From assembly GCA_025991245.1 (NCBI GenBank), contig BQMJ01000047.1, positions 124,001 through 188,000 on the forward strand: a stretch of DNA of 64,000 nucleotides, read 5' to 3'. Numbering within the stretch: position 1 is the first letter of the stretch; every line of letters starts with the position of its first letter. The position numbers were made by a program, and so were the translations under genes. The notes under the pieces were generated by a model. The model did not search any database and was not told where the DNA came from. It saw only the letters and a program-made list of their open reading frames with translations. The stretch comes from Galdieria partita (taxonomy: Eukaryota > Rhodophyta > Bangiophyceae > Galdieriales > Galdieriaceae). Below are positions 33,447 through 45,202 of the stretch, piece by piece.

Positions 33447-34677
33447 CTATGTAGATCTATTTTCTTGTCGAAATGCATCTTCTGGATTGACATCTCCGTG
33501 TCTCAAAGCTTGTACAGGAGCAGGTTCTGAATACTTCTTCTTATACAACAAATTAGCTTTGAGGTGATTCACATCGCGATGATGTGCTTCATCAGCTCTT
33601 ACTGCCAATACTACATCTCGAAGTCTTGCGTTTTTATCCATTTGCCAATAATCAATGGCTATTTCTGGTGCCTATTCATAATCATATGAGCAACTGTATT
33701 TGTATATCTCACTGATTACTCACAGGAATATTGGCATGAGTTCCTTTATCTATCTCTTGCAAGTATTGAGTATAAGATATAATCGCTTCTTCTTCCAAAT
33801 ATCCAACAATACGATGAGCTGTTTTGGGAGACCTATTCAAAGAACATTACTCGTCACAATATCTTTCATTCCATCCACAACATATACTTACGCCAAGTAA
33901 ATAAACGCATAAAATGCAAAAAATCCACCTTGAGTCAACAATACCAACGCTCTTTCAAATATCGTCGGTTGAGCAATGGCCATAAAGGTCATCAAATGCA
34001 TTCTTTCATTTTCAGCTTCATCCAACAATACTCTTATCCAACCTCCAGAAGGTTTGAATCTTCTCAAAGACTGCAAGTGTTGAAACATTCCTCCAACCAT
34101 TCCAGGAACTGCAGCTACAGTTTCCAATACTACAGCACGATGTCCATATCTCTTTCTGAAAAAGGCATCCGCAAAGACTCTCAGAAACTTGACTATTCCT
34201 AGAGCTACTTTATCTCGAAAGTCCATAGGTTCATGATGCCTGGTCAAGTCAACTCGTAAATTAGGTTTATAAGTATGTTCTGGAAGAAAGCTTCTCCACT
34301 ATTGTGTATATGCAGTGAGTCTAGAATCATCATGTTGCCACTTCGTTGCTTACCTTCCAAGGATAGTCTTTGGAACTCTTGTCCAAATTTTCTGCTACAG
34401 GATGATAAGGTGTAACTTCCTGTTGTTGTTGTTGTTGCTTCAATGAGGAGATTTCTTGCTGTTGTTGTCGATAAAAAGCACTAGTAAGAAGAGCTTTGTT
34501 GTGTTGTAACTGGGACGCAACACTTGTCATAGAAGACAAGCGTGCATGGGTATATAGCCACCTAGTATTTGCAAGGAGAATACTATTTGTTGGTGCTTTT
34601 CCATCTTTTAAAGTTGCTTGAAGCATTTGTTTCAGTATTCTATTCCAACTGGATGTTTTTGTGATCATCGTCGACAT
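33447..34677 (-). CDS. AOX: Mitochondrial alternative oxidase
   Basis: AOX oxidises ubiquinol directly with O2, bypassing the proton-pumping complexes. Four exons are separated by introns of about 50-60 bases. The first exon encodes a long leader with two glutamine tracts coded by CAA repeats. The body reads [40 protein letters not shown] and [15 protein letters not shown]. All di-iron ligands are visible: the first Glu in LETVA, the ExxH of DEAENERMH, the Glu of GYLEEEAI and the ExxH of [13 protein letters not shown]. The C-terminus ends after [13 protein letters not shown]. No regulatory Cys near the N-terminus of the mature protein is obvious. It would help this alga under respiratory stress. 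Confidence 0.95.
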
Positions 34678-34911
34678 GTTTCCTGTGCCAAAAAATGAAA
34701 AATGATCAACACACTCGAACGATGATTTATCAATAGTAATGAAAGCCCAGTGTAAACCTTTTGTAAGAAATGTCGATATTTATTACAAGTGGTTTCTAGA
34801 ATAGTCCTTTTGGTGAATGCGAGTGACTTGACGAATTCAACTTTGTTTCCTCCTTTTGGCAATCATCTTTTCGTTCTGGTGGTCGTTGAATGATGCTTCA
34901 TCCAACTTAAA

Positions 34912-36042
34912 ATGTTTTGTATCGTTCCTTATCAAGTAACCACGCTGCTTCCACCATGGTTACTAGACCCTATGAAAGGACCCTATTGGGTCAAAAAGTG
35001 TTTCCAAGAGTTGCTCTCGGACGCTGTTCTTGGTTATGAACCAAGTTTAGGTGGCGTCATACTCGCTTATGGTCACATTCGATTGCCTCAAAACGCAATC
35101 ACTTTAGTAGACTATACACCGTTTGCAAAAGCAACTTGCCACGTCAAGGTGTTGCTATTCAAGTTAAAGCCTGGTCAGCGGTTGATAGGAAGAGTTACTT
35201 TTGTGGTTCGTGCTGAATTCCAATGGAAGACGTTTGTTGAGTCACTTTGCTTATAGGGTGAAGATCAAATCAGTTTGCAAGTATTTGGAGTGTTTCCTGC
35301 TGTAATAACAGTGGATAATGGATTGAGTGACTATGCTATTGTGGACGCAGTAGATTCGATGCCTACCAGAGGACGATCAGAGTTGAGGTAAGAATGAGAA
35401 CAAGTAGATTGAATAAAACTTGATCCAATGGCTAGACAAGGAACTGTGGAAGAGGACCATGGAGACAAGAAAGTGGGTATTGGAAGTTGGATACGGTTTG
35501 AAGTATTACGAGTGCAACTGGGGGCGTCGGAAAGACTGTTTTTGTTACATGGAACTTTAAAAGAAACGAGAGATCAGCCAACAGAAGAGGAAAAACTGGG
35601 ATTAGTAGATGAGGAGCAAGTTGAAAGAGTTTCGATACCCAATCTGTTGCCATCCAAAGGGAAAGGAAGACGTCATACAAATAGACTGAACAAGTTGGAA
35701 AGCAGTCAACCATTTTCATTTGGATATCATTCCTTGGGAGATCCTCTTTTAGATAATGATACTCCAAAGTCAGCTGTTCATCAATACTTTGAACACGAGT
35801 CTCCTGAACAAGAGGAAAGGGTTGATGATGATAGATACCAAGAGGACGCTTCAATCTCCCAAGTAGAGAATGAGACGACAAGTATTGTTCATCCAGCGAG
35901 AGAGTCAGAAAAGGAAAGAAAGAAACATTCCAAAAAGCATAAGAAACATGAAAAGAAAAAGCATAAGAAAGACAAAAGGAAGACAAGAGAAGAAGACAAT
36001 AATGAACGGAATCACAAAAGACGTAGAAAAAACATTGGATGA
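34912..36042 (+). CDS. RNA polymerase I subunit RPA43-like
   Basis: RPA43 forms the stalk of RNA polymerase I with RPA14-type partners and contacts Rrn3. The first exon contains CFQELLSDAVLGYEPSLGGV and ILAYGHIRLP, the RPB7-type N-terminal domain of this subunit. After an intron near 35200-35257 comes GEDQISLQVFGVFPAVITVD, the start of the OB fold. A second intron with GTAAGA donor joins IGSWIRFEVLRVQLGASERL. The C-terminal 60 residues are Lys/His-rich (KKHSKKHKKHEKKKHKK), as in other RPA43 proteins. The exact donor of the first intron is uncertain. The stop is at 36042. Confidence 0.75.
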
Positions 36043-36231
36043 TTTCCAAACAAAATAGAGAAGAGAATATGCCATGATTGCTTGGTCATTGTATGTGGAC
36101 TATTTTAGAATTGGATCCAATCCTCTGGATATCTGATTAAGGAGCAAATATAACTTATTGAGTTGTTCTCATAACGTTGTGGTTTTGGTGAGCCTTACAA
36201 ATGATTGCCCGAGATGAAATAACTGTTGTAT

Positions 36232-37572
36232 TCAATCAAATAACAGTTGTATATACAACTGAGGATCGAAACTACGCAAATCTTCTAAACCTTCACCTAC
36301 GCCTATCAACTTGACGGGCAAGTTTTCTTCGTTGATAACAGAAACCAAATATCCCGCTCTGCCTGTTCCATCCAATTTAGTAACTATCAATCCTGTTATG
36401 GGTAATAAATTCTTCCAAGCTTTGACTTGAGTGGATGCATTGCGACCCAAAACGCCATCTAATACCAATAATATTTCATCTGGTCCTAAGCAGAAAAAGA
36501 AGAATATAAAAGACAATCATCATATTCTACTTACCTCGACCCAACTTCTTCTCCACTATTCGACACATAGTCGACAATTCCTTCATAAGTAGCTCATTAT
36601 TATGCATTCTACCACAAGTGTCTACCAATACGATATCATATCGTGCATCCATAGCCTTATCTAACGCATCAAATAGAACAGCTGCAGGTTTATATTGTTT
36701 GGGTTGAGGTGTGTAAATATCCACATGACCACGTTGAGCCCTAGTCTCATTTATCAATAGGGAAATAAACTACAATTGAAATAGAATTACCAAGTTTCAA
36801 GTTGTTCTACTGCAGCGGGACGATAGGTATCACAAGCAACCAATAATGTCCTCAAGCAATCATAAGAATATATAGTGAACAATCCATTTTGCTTACTTCT
36901 TGCCTTGCAATGAATACTGATATCCAAGTTTACCAACACTCGTTGTCTTTCCCATTCCGTTGGAGCCAACAAATAATACAACTGTTGGAGGTGAACTTGC
37001 TATCTTCAAAGAGCAATCCTTTGTCCCCGATACAATAAAACCATACAAAATTTCCTTCAAAGCAGCTTTCAAATCTTCAACGTGTTTATATTTCCTTTCT
37101 TGAACAACTTTTCGAAGTTCCTGCAAAACTCTTTTGGTAGTTTTGGTTCCCAGATCTGCGGAATAGAGAGTATTTTCCAGTTCCTTCCAAGGAAACTGTT
37201 CGACCTCTTCCTTTCGTTGCAATGAATAGTAAATACAACCATACACTTTGCTTCACTTACCGCAGTAAATAAACGTTCAAACTGCTTTGACCAATTTTCG
37301 CGAGTCTTTTCTAAACCTTTTCCAAACTTCAAGACTTGATTCCAATCAGAGGTTGACCTTTCCACTATATATTTCAATAACTCGTTATGCTTATCACTAT
37401 CTCCACTGTTTTTGTTCGTCGTTTGTTCCTTTTTGCGAAAAAAATCAAAAACAGCAAAAGTATAGGAAAAGGGTGTAGAAGAGATCCTTCTCTTATACTG
37501 CTTTCGACAACTGAGACAACGAAACGGCAGTGGAGATACGGAAACAAATAGAATACCGTTGGATCTGTTCAT
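36232..37572 (-). CDS. Signal-recognition-particle receptor FtsY, probably plastid
   Basis: FtsY is the SRP-family GTPase that docks cpSRP54 cargo at the thylakoid membrane. The first exon (ATG 37572) carries a basic Ser/Arg-rich leader. The N domain appears as FPWKELENTLYSADLGTKTT. The G domain shows FVGSNGMGKTTSVGKLGYQY (P loop), LLVACDTYRPAAVEQLETW, IVLVDTCGRMHNNELLMKEL, LIVTKLDGTGRAG and LIGVGEGLEDLRSFDP. The order and the C-terminal GVGE..DLR.F motif identify FtsY rather than SRP54, since no M domain follows. DTCGR and GTGRAG differ slightly from the usual DTAGR and GTAKGG. About four introns are needed. The stop is at 36232. Confidence 0.88.
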
Positions 37573-37908
37573 TATCTGACTAGTTTGCTTATTGTCTCTT
37601 CAGAACAAAAGAATCACACGCAACCCATCATTCAACAATCGCAATGGAATTGCCAAGAAATGAGACTCTGTTTTAGTATTTTCAATAAGTATGCAAATCT
37701 ATCATAAATAAGCAACAAATTCCCAAACAGTGTGAACAATCCTCAAGTTTGTCGAAGACTCTACATCTTTGATCTTTCACTTCGACTGTGCACTTTGTTA
37801 CCTTCTAACTACAAAAGTGGTTTCCAGACCATAAAACAAATTGAACAAACTCCAACAATCACACGGTCTACAGCGTTGCTCAATCAGATACCACAAGATG
37901 CAAAACTG

Positions 37909-38413
37909 TCATCTCGTAAGGAAACCCTCGGTATCTACAAACAGCAAAACAAAGCAACAAAGAGCAATAACCGAAAGAAATCCAACGAAAAGATAGGAAC
38001 GAATTCGGTCAAATATAGTTTCACCACGTTCAATATGATAGATGTTGAAATAATAATGTTGTCCACTGTATACAATCAAAAAAGCCCCCATTGACACAAG
38101 TAGAGCACCAACGACTTTAGAGACGACAGACCCAAGGAGCTTTCCAAAGGCTAACCCCATAGTTATCGAAGCCAATCCTGTCCTTAACCACGACAGAAAG
38201 GTTCTGTTCCAACCACAGTAACTTTTCAAATAACCAAAAAAAAAAAGAGAGTAAATACCTTTCACTTGCAAACAAGTCTCTTGCACGAGAACCTGCATTA
38301 GGTTTTGCTTGATAAGAAAACAAGGATAAGGAAGAAAGAACATTAGTTACTTTGTCCCAAGTTTTTATCATAAAGAGTATGTAACAGAATCTTGAAGATT
38401 CGGTGGTGATCAT
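37909..38413 (-). CDS. DUF202/YidH-like three-helix membrane protein (start uncertain)
   Basis: DUF202 proteins occur as small bacterial membrane proteins and as the membrane part of vacuolar VTC proteins. The diagnostic region is ARDLFASE spliced over a 37-base intron (38222-38258) to GWNRTFLSWLRTGLASITMG. Two further helices follow, VGALLVSMGAFLIVYSG and SYLFVGFLSVIALCCFVLLF, with a conserved basic/tyrosine segment between them. The frame ends at 37909. The N-terminus is unresolved: the ATG at 38413 is in frame only if the first part is unspliced, while a GTAACT donor near 38353 would imply another upstream exon. Function is not known; in yeast the related VTC1 helps make polyphosphate. Confidence 0.7.
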
Positions 38414-38731
38414 CGATGCTTTTCACAAATGTCGTCCCATTGCTGTGTATTCATGGAGGTCGACAGTTGTTTATCATGAGTTTTGAGTTTTAACTCTCGA
38501 GTCTCATCATTTTCACAAATAAATGATTCTATTTGTCTCGAACTTGGATAACTATTTATGTCGAATGTACAATAACAATCATTGAATTGGGGAGCGGTTG
38601 GAGTGGCCAAAGGATATTGACGCCAGTGGTTGGAGGCGCGCTGTTCGTTGGTTTCTCTTTTACTATTCAATGGAAGCACTTTAGAAGTATCGTGAAGCTT
38701 TCAGTGTTGCGAAACAACGTGAACGTAGATT

Positions 38732-39298
38732 ATGGGGTGCTTTTCTAGCAAAGAGTTTCAGAGTAACGGAAAGAAAAAGTACGGGGTGGTACTGATAGGC
38801 TTGGATGGAGCAGGAGCAACAACAATATTGTATTTTCTAAAGCTTGGAAAGCAAATGATGACTATGCCAACCCTGGGATGTAATACTGAAACAGTGCAGT
38901 ACGGAGATAGTGAACTGGTAATATGGGACATCGGGGGCCTTGACAAGGTGCGATCCTTATGGTCGGAGTTTAGCAAAGACGCTCAAGGAGTCATTTTCGT
39001 AGTAGATTCTTATGACCGAGAAAGAATACCTCAAGCTAGGGAAGCTTTATTCAATTTTCTAAAAACACAAAAACAATCCGACCGTAAAGTCCCTTTGCTG
39101 GTCTTTGCGAATAAGCAAGACAAGGAAAGTGCTTTGTCACCAGCAGACATCGCAAACGAATTAGAACTTCATAAACTGGCACTTCAAAGCTATCAAGTTG
39201 TTCCTTGTTCTGGTAGAACAGGTGAAGGTCTCTCGGACGGTATGAATTGGTTATTGACGGAAATCAACAAGAACGTCCATTCTGGAGACCGCAAGTAG
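38732..39298 (+). CDS. ARF-like small GTPase with altered nucleotide-binding residues
   Basis: The protein has the ARF layout: MGCFSSKEF with a myristoylatable Gly2, LIGLDGAGATTILYFLKLGK, a switch region with MPTLGCNTETVQYGDSELVI, WDIGGLDKVRSLWSEF, DAQGVIFVVDSYDRERI and the specificity motif FANKQDKE. Two key positions differ from active ARFs. The P-loop Lys of GLDxAGKTT is Ala. The catalytic Gln of WDxGGQDK is Leu, the same change that locks ARF1 in the GTP form. It may bind nucleotide poorly or not hydrolyse it, and could act as a scaffold or dominant regulator. The frame is fully intact and a single exon, so this is not simple decay. Confidence 0.88.
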   Translation: MGCFSSKEFQSNGKKKYGVVLIGLDGAGATTILYFLKLGKQMMTMPTLGCNTETVQYGDSELVIWDIGGLDKVRSLWSEFSKDAQGVIFVVDSYDRERIPQAREALFNFLKTQKQSDRKVPLLVFANKQDKESALSPADIANELELHKLALQSYQVVPCSGRTGEGLSDGMNWLLTEINKNVHSGDRK

Positions 39299-42200
39299 TC
39301 AAATAAGTTTTAGAAAAGCGTCAAATCATAAAATAAACTGCTGGTTTGCTATTTGATGGCGAGCTACCAAGAGTGGTGGCTTCTTCTTGCTTGGAAGCTA
39401 TTTCTGGAATATGTATATGTAGATATGGAGAGGTAACGCGTGTCATCGTTTGTGCTTTGGTTACGTCGGCAATTACTTCTGAGTAGTTTTATGAAAGCAT
39501 ACGTCGCGGTAACTGTGAACTCAAAGCATACACAAGTCCTAAAGTAGCAAACTCCTAAAAAGACAAAGTGACGACAAAGGAGGAAATATCTTTTAATGAG
39601 ATTTTGACAAGTAACGTTATTTGTTTTCAAACGTATACAAATATATAAGGAGCTCGTTGGCTCTTTATAATAAACGGATTTTGAAAACTTGAAGACTTGC
39701 AAAATAATTAGCTGAATAGTTCGTCCTCTAGCAATCGAATAGTGTTTCACTTGATATCTAAAGTCTTCAAGTCATTGTATACTGTACACGAATATCGAAA
39801 AACAGCAAGTTGCAAAAGCTTGGTTGTATAAAGGTCTTCCTCAAATGTCCTTGGAAGCAAAATCGGTCAAAATTGGCAGCTACTTGCAAGAGTTCTCATT
39901 CGAATTTAAAATGATGCTTCTACTCATGAACTTTCCACATTTTGTAAAATTATCTTTTTGGCTGTGCGATTTCTTTTTTTGTATAACATTTTATCTGTAT
40001 ATTTCTCTCACCGTTTATTCAGGAATGAAGCCCTTTGAGCAGCTGTTTTCGTTCCACAGGATGAGAAATGACTATCCGTAATTGTCTAAGTTTGATTATG
40101 AGTCCCTTTTTGACTTTTCAAAAGTATCACACTGGCTCACGATTGTTGCCATCCTGTTCGTAAGGTGCTTTTTCTTCGACATTGTAAATATATAGGTGTG
40201 CATTTATACGAGGCAATTCATTGGGACGACAATTATACTATTCCAGTTGTATCTTCTCAAAAAACTAACTTATTGTAAACAAATCGGACTATCCGTTATC
40301 TATTTATAGATACCAGGTTATATACTTCCTGGACTCGGATCTTCTATATTGAGCTTGGCTTCCCTTTAACGTTGCTTCCGGTTTTGTATTCATCGTTTCA
40401 TATCGATCCTATACTTCACCTTCCTTTCCCTTTCAACTTCGTATAGAAGACTGGGTAATATTCATAAAAGCGATGTTTGATCTATTCTTCAAAGAGACCC
40501 TAGATAGGGTTCCAGGTATCTTGGGCTGAGGAATAGCTCTTGTATTATACAAGACACTACAACTATGCCAGCATTGAAAATGTGGACTGTGACTCATTCC
40601 GAAGGTCAGTTCTCAAATTATCAGATGGAGCAGATATTCAAGAACTAAGAAATAATGGCGTCTTCCAGAAGACTCATCATCTTCTTGAAGGTTAGAGAAC
40701 CTACGGACTTTATACAGTTTGCTGCTTTGAAACTGTTCTGTTCCCCTTGGTATGCTACTCCTTTGAAAATGCAAATGACAGTCATTATATCCCACACAAG
40801 CTGTAGTTCGTTGACTATCCAAATGAATAGACTAGCGGTACAACTTATTCGAGCAATCATCCACTGATATGATCGATATGAGAGCATTATTACGAATAGC
40901 TGAACTTGCCTGAGGTTGATCCCTTTGAGTCAATTCTTCTCCAATGCCTCTCACGTTTCTTGAGTTCTGTACAACTCTTGGTTCTCCTCGAATTCGACAA
41001 TTTGAGGACATTACTCACGACGTACATTGATTACAAAGATGTCTGGTAGTTTCCTACCTTGAATTTTACTAGGAGAGTTACCTATTATCACCTCGAGATC
41101 AGCAACGAAGGTTTCCAGGAGTTCCTTGCTTCCTTGTTTGCATCTCCTTGGTTTATTCACGAGAAGGAAACCACTTAGAAGATTATATGAAAGAGCATTG
41201 TTTTGAATCTGATTTCTCTTGGGATAGAAAGTTTAAATTCTTATATCTGATAGACCAAGGAACGCAATCAATTTGCTCAGAAAGAAACTATTCAAAGAGT
41301 ATCCTCCCGAAAGCAATATTCCAGAATAGGTTCAGTGTTGCTTATTTTTAGATACAAGGTTACTAACGGAGTTTCTCCTACTGGGCTTTCTTCCAGCTTG
41401 GACTATGGATCATACAATCACACAATAGTCTGAGGCTTACTACAGGCAGAAATCCTATGTCCGAGCTGAACTCGATCACTTTTTTCTTTTATGAAATGTG
41501 AAATATAAATTCCTTTGTCTTTTTAACTGTACTCAGTTGATATTCATAATTTGATCCTTGGAGAAATCAGCAAACCAGCTTGGCTGTATCATTTTCCACT
41601 CAGGGTACAAGTTGTAATCAAGAGAAAGACGTAGAACCGAAAGACTAGCCATACTTGACGACCAAGAGAGCTCAACTAGGAGAATCCCAACAAAGGGGAG
41701 AATGAGCATTGCTTAGAAATAGGGAATGCCTAGAAATAGTGAGGATGCACCGTCAAAAGCCGCGTAGCAGGGAGTGTTGACAAAAAAGTAAATTCCCGAC
41801 ATGGCGGAAAACTGCGGCAAATGCCATGGGCAACTTTGGATAGCGCTCACACAGAATAAACGAATCGAGAGTAAAAAGTTTCTCTTTGTAACTCGTTGGT
41901 TACCACGAAACCAGACCAAAACCAGAAAGGAAACCCTCAATGACTTTTGACGTGACTCATTCTTTTCCAAGACGTCGTCTTCCCAAAAAGACGTCCCTTC
42001 CCTGAGAATTTCAAGGTACTTGCCTGTCTTATAACCTGATCTACCCTTTGCATCATTTTTATTTATGAAACCTGAGCTTGTTCTTGTACTTTCTGTTACA
42101 GTGAACACCCCTGAAATAACTGGACCTCGGGTAAAAAGCGGAAATTCTTTTCGGCTTCACGTTTCACTTTTGGGTTAGGCCTCTTTCTTCGTTGAAGTAA

Positions 42201-43751
42201 GTACCTTGGCCCAAGTTAGTAGATATTGAAGGACAATAATTAAGCTAAAATCAATGTCACAAGAAGAGAACGTCGGTGTGTTAAGAAAGCTGCTGTCAAT
42301 TCGAAAGCGGAACTCATATCGACAAAGTCAGTTAGTTTCGATCAAACCAAACTCTATGTTGTAAAGTTTAGACTTGTTGGAACCGATTGGGTGTGTAGAA
42401 TAATAACGTATTGGTGCTAATTTATTGTCGACTTGTGAGTTTCGTCTATTTCAACAAGTACCAACGAGAGTTTCTCGAGAATACATACTAGTTGAGATCC
42501 AAGTTGAACTGGAAATATTTTGTTACCTTGCGGTGTAAGCGCTTTAGTAATCCCAACTATGTAGTTTTGTTCAAGGAAGCTTCTTTTAGTTTATGATGCC
42601 AAAGAAGAAGAAAGGTTGTACCGAATCCCAATAAACGAAACAATAAAATGAATTGATTATATAAGGTTACAGTGGCCTTGTTTTGATCTCAAAGTGAAAA
42701 GTCATTTGACAGTTCTAAAAGGTACTTACTCTTGGGAAGAATGGCGTACTTCTTGAGATTATTCTCTCTCTTGTTTTTCTGTGCGTGGCCTTCTGAATAG
42801 TTAATGATTTGCTTGTTCAGCTACCATTTTGGAATATTTGTAGAACAAACCACTACAAGTAGCTTACATGTCTGTTTCGATTGGACGGCTATGTGTGTCT
42901 AGTTTTTCAAACGCAACTTGCAATGAACACATTTTAAAGGAACTCTGTAAACTTTTCAAAGAAGAACCTCTTTACTTTTAAGAGTATTTGCGCATGTTTT
43001 ATATTTAGGTTTGGGTGCTTAAATACGTTATTGGAAAGTGGTATATACGAAAGGTTGAATAGTTTTAAGTTTCTGAAAAATGTGATAGCTAAAACAGAGG
43101 AACTGAAGAAATTTGTATTGATGCTCAGTGGTGCATTAGAGCCAATTATCTATTCCTCAATGGGGATGAGTATTACTTGTTCAAGATTCCGTTGCAACAT
43201 TCGGGAATACCATCCTTTCTTGGTTTCCAAAAAGCAATATCTCTTGTATTCCACATCTTCTTTTGTCATTTGCAATTAGCTGAAACATGGTCAAAATGAA
43301 GGTCTTTAAGTTTTGATCCTTGATTGAGTCAATCGTCCATTTTTGGAGTTTTAGTTGTTCAAACTGAATAGATTTTTGTCAAATTGTTTCGAAAGCGACC
43401 ACGCTAACTTATTCTTTCTTAGTTTCAATGGTTTCATCTGGCTGTTAATGATTGCACCGACAAAGCTTGAAATCAGACGACTTCGTACTTGAGTTGCAAG
43501 TCACAGAAGAAGATTGTCGTTTTGCCTCGGAACCTATCAAGCGCTAAAAAAATTCGTTCGTTTCACGGTTTTATTGCAAACATTCCATTTTATACATATA
43601 ATGAATATGGAAGATTGGACGATCGTATAAACGGAACAAACTCTAGATTTGCTTAAAGATAAGAAAAACGACAAAGACCCGACCCTAGCTTTATTCTTTT
43701 CGCTGACAAATCATAAATGTCAGAATTGACTAGATTCGAAGGTGCCAACTG
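39299..43751. other. Gene-poor AT-rich region with weak open frames
   Basis: About 4.4 kb shows no gene I can name. Short frames exist, such as a 131-codon minus-strand frame at 41713-42108 with a hydrophobic end (FSAMSGIYFFVNTPCYAAF) that continues protein-like past its stop down to about 41565. A plus-strand stretch near 40575-40690 reads SVLKLSDGADIQELRNNG. Another near 43160-43300 reads YYLFKIPLQHSGIPSFLGF. Each looks like a scrap of former coding sequence rather than a working gene. None matches a family I know. Confidence 0.4.
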
Positions 43752-44159
43752 TCAGCAACATTCACGCTCACATTGAAGGCGATCAGGGCAACCACTTCCT
43801 GAACATGACTCAGTAACCACATAGCAAAGGTCCACCCCATGTATTATGACACAAGAGCCGCACCGAATGATCCAGTGAAATTTTAGACCAAATTCAATAT
43901 CAGGATATGAGATATTCTGTAACAGACGCCTGGAAACCTCTATTGCCAGCCTGTTTTCTATGGCTTCTCTAATAATAGTCACATTTGAGTCCATATTAAG
44001 TAACTCGAACAGGCTGGATTGGAGTGCAATTTTGGACCCAGGACTGTCCAGACTCCTCAAGTCTGTTTCCTTCAACTCGGAAGTAGAGAAACAGGTTGGA
44101 GCTAATATACAGAGAAGGATTATATAGCTATATATAAGAAGATAACTGGAATTCACCAT
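43752..44159 (-). CDS. Small secreted cysteine-rich protein A
   Basis: A 135-residue single-exon protein starts at ATG 44159. The first 25 residues (SSYLLIYSYIILLCILAPTC) are a clear signal peptide. The central part contains SLFELLNMDSNVTIIREAIE with probable N-glycosylation sites. The C-terminal third is cysteine-rich: CGSCVIIHGVDLCYVVTESC, then SGSGCPDRLQCERECC. No known toxin, defensin or enzyme family is evident. A similar layout recurs in the protein at 47743-48177, suggesting an old duplication. It diverges from the PrsW-like gene 150 bases away. Role unknown; secretion and disulphides suggest an extracellular, acid-stable protein. Confidence 0.65.
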   Translation of the reverse strand: MVNSSYLLIYSYIILLCILAPTCFSTSELKETDLRSLDSPGSKIALQSSLFELLNMDSNVTIIREAIENRLAIEVSRRLLQNISYPDIEFGLKFHWIIRCGSCVIIHGVDLCYVVTESCSGSGCPDRLQCERECC

Positions 44160-44311
44160 GCTGGCTTTAAGGAAACGTGCTTGAGGTTACAGATCAGTTT
44201 GTGATCAATTTCAAGTGCAATCATATTTGAGACAGTCTCATGGACAGTAATGTGGATTTTGTTTAGAGGCCATTAGACCTAGACTTATCAGTTTAAAAGA
44301 AAGCTGGGGAT

Positions 44312-45202
44312 ATGGAGGAGGATGGGTCAAACGGGATATCCCAGCCACAAACTTTTCGAAGCATACTTTATTGCTTATTAGGTTTGACCCCGGCTTTTTT
44401 CCGATATATTTACAACAAAGAATTTCTTGTGTTTCTCTGCTGGCTCTCTGTGGCATCAATAGAGATTGTCCTTGGTTTATATCTTGCAGTGCGTTACCTA
44501 AAAGCGTCAAACTTATGGTTTCTTTTCGATTCGTTTGCTTTGATTACCATTGTTTCCAACGCATCGATGGTGTTGAATATTCTATTCTTAGCAGCTCTAG
44601 TAAAAATTTCAGGAGCTTGGGGGTTCCCATACTCCGATACATCTCTCACCTGGAAAGCTGCAACTCTTTTCTTACTTATGTACGTTGAAGACGCTTTTAC
44701 AGAAGAAACTGTGAAGTATATTGCAGTGAAGCAAGGACAAGTAAACAGTCTGAAAAACTTTCTAGCACGAGCAGTAGCTGTGGGTACAGGCTTTGCAGTA
44801 GCAGAGCAGAGTCACAATCTGCTAGAAGCGTATTATTGGTTCGAACGTGGTTGGCCTTTCCATATTATATTGTTTCAGGTTTGGTTCTCTCTGTGTGGGT
44901 TTGCCATACACTGCAGTACTGCCGTCTTCATTGGGTTTCGATTAGCATCCACGCCAACAAATCTTCCTTGTTTTTCTCGGTTTTTAAAGGTCATTTGGAT
45001 ACCTTGTTGTTATCATTTCTTCATTAGTGTCTTTCTCACATCGGAGAGTCTCATTTTGGAAGGGAGTTATCTTTCAGTGGCTCAAGCTTGCACTATGCCT
45101 CTTTTTTTGCTAGCAGCTATTTATTTCATTTTCAAAACGAACCACTCTCAGCTAGTAGAACAGTCTTATAGCAGATTAGCCGAAGGTTTTGTCATACTGT
45201 GA
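44312..45202 (+). CDS. PrsW-like intramembrane protease
   Basis: PrsW family members are multi-pass membrane proteases; the bacterial founder cleaves an anti-sigma factor. This 296-residue single-exon protein has about eight hydrophobic segments. The family motifs appear in order. EDAFTEETVKYIAVK carries the Glu-Glu..Lys pair. GTGFAVAEQSHNLLEAYYWF equals the G.GFA..EN block, with Gln for Asn. CGFAIHCSTAVFIGF holds the conserved His in the next helix. YHFFISVFL supplies the last His. The match is of motif pattern rather than overall identity. The start ATG is 44312. Substrate unknown. Confidence 0.6.
   Translation: MEEDGSNGISQPQTFRSILYCLLGLTPAFFRYIYNKEFLVFLCWLSVASIEIVLGLYLAVRYLKASNLWFLFDSFALITIVSNASMVLNILFLAALVKISGAWGFPYSDTSLTWKAATLFLLMYVEDAFTEETVKYIAVKQGQVNSLKNFLARAVAVGTGFAVAEQSHNLLEAYYWFERGWPFHIILFQVWFSLCGFAIHCSTAVFIGFRLASTPTNLPCFSRFLKVIWIPCCYHFFISVFLTSESLILEGSYLSVAQACTMPLFLLAAIYFIFKTNHSQLVEQSYSRLAEGFVIL

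Noticed and set aside
33204-33530. 108-codon plus-strand frame overlapping the AOX 3' end
   Set aside because: It is antisense to AOX exon 4 and lacks protein-like features.
35432-36049. 205-codon minus-strand frame
   Set aside because: It is the antisense shadow of the RPA43-like C-terminal exon, whose Lys-rich codons leave the opposite strand open. The sense frame has conserved domains.
39364-39750. 128-codon minus-strand frame
   Set aside because: No domain, unusual composition, and overlaps the 3' flank of the ARF-like gene.
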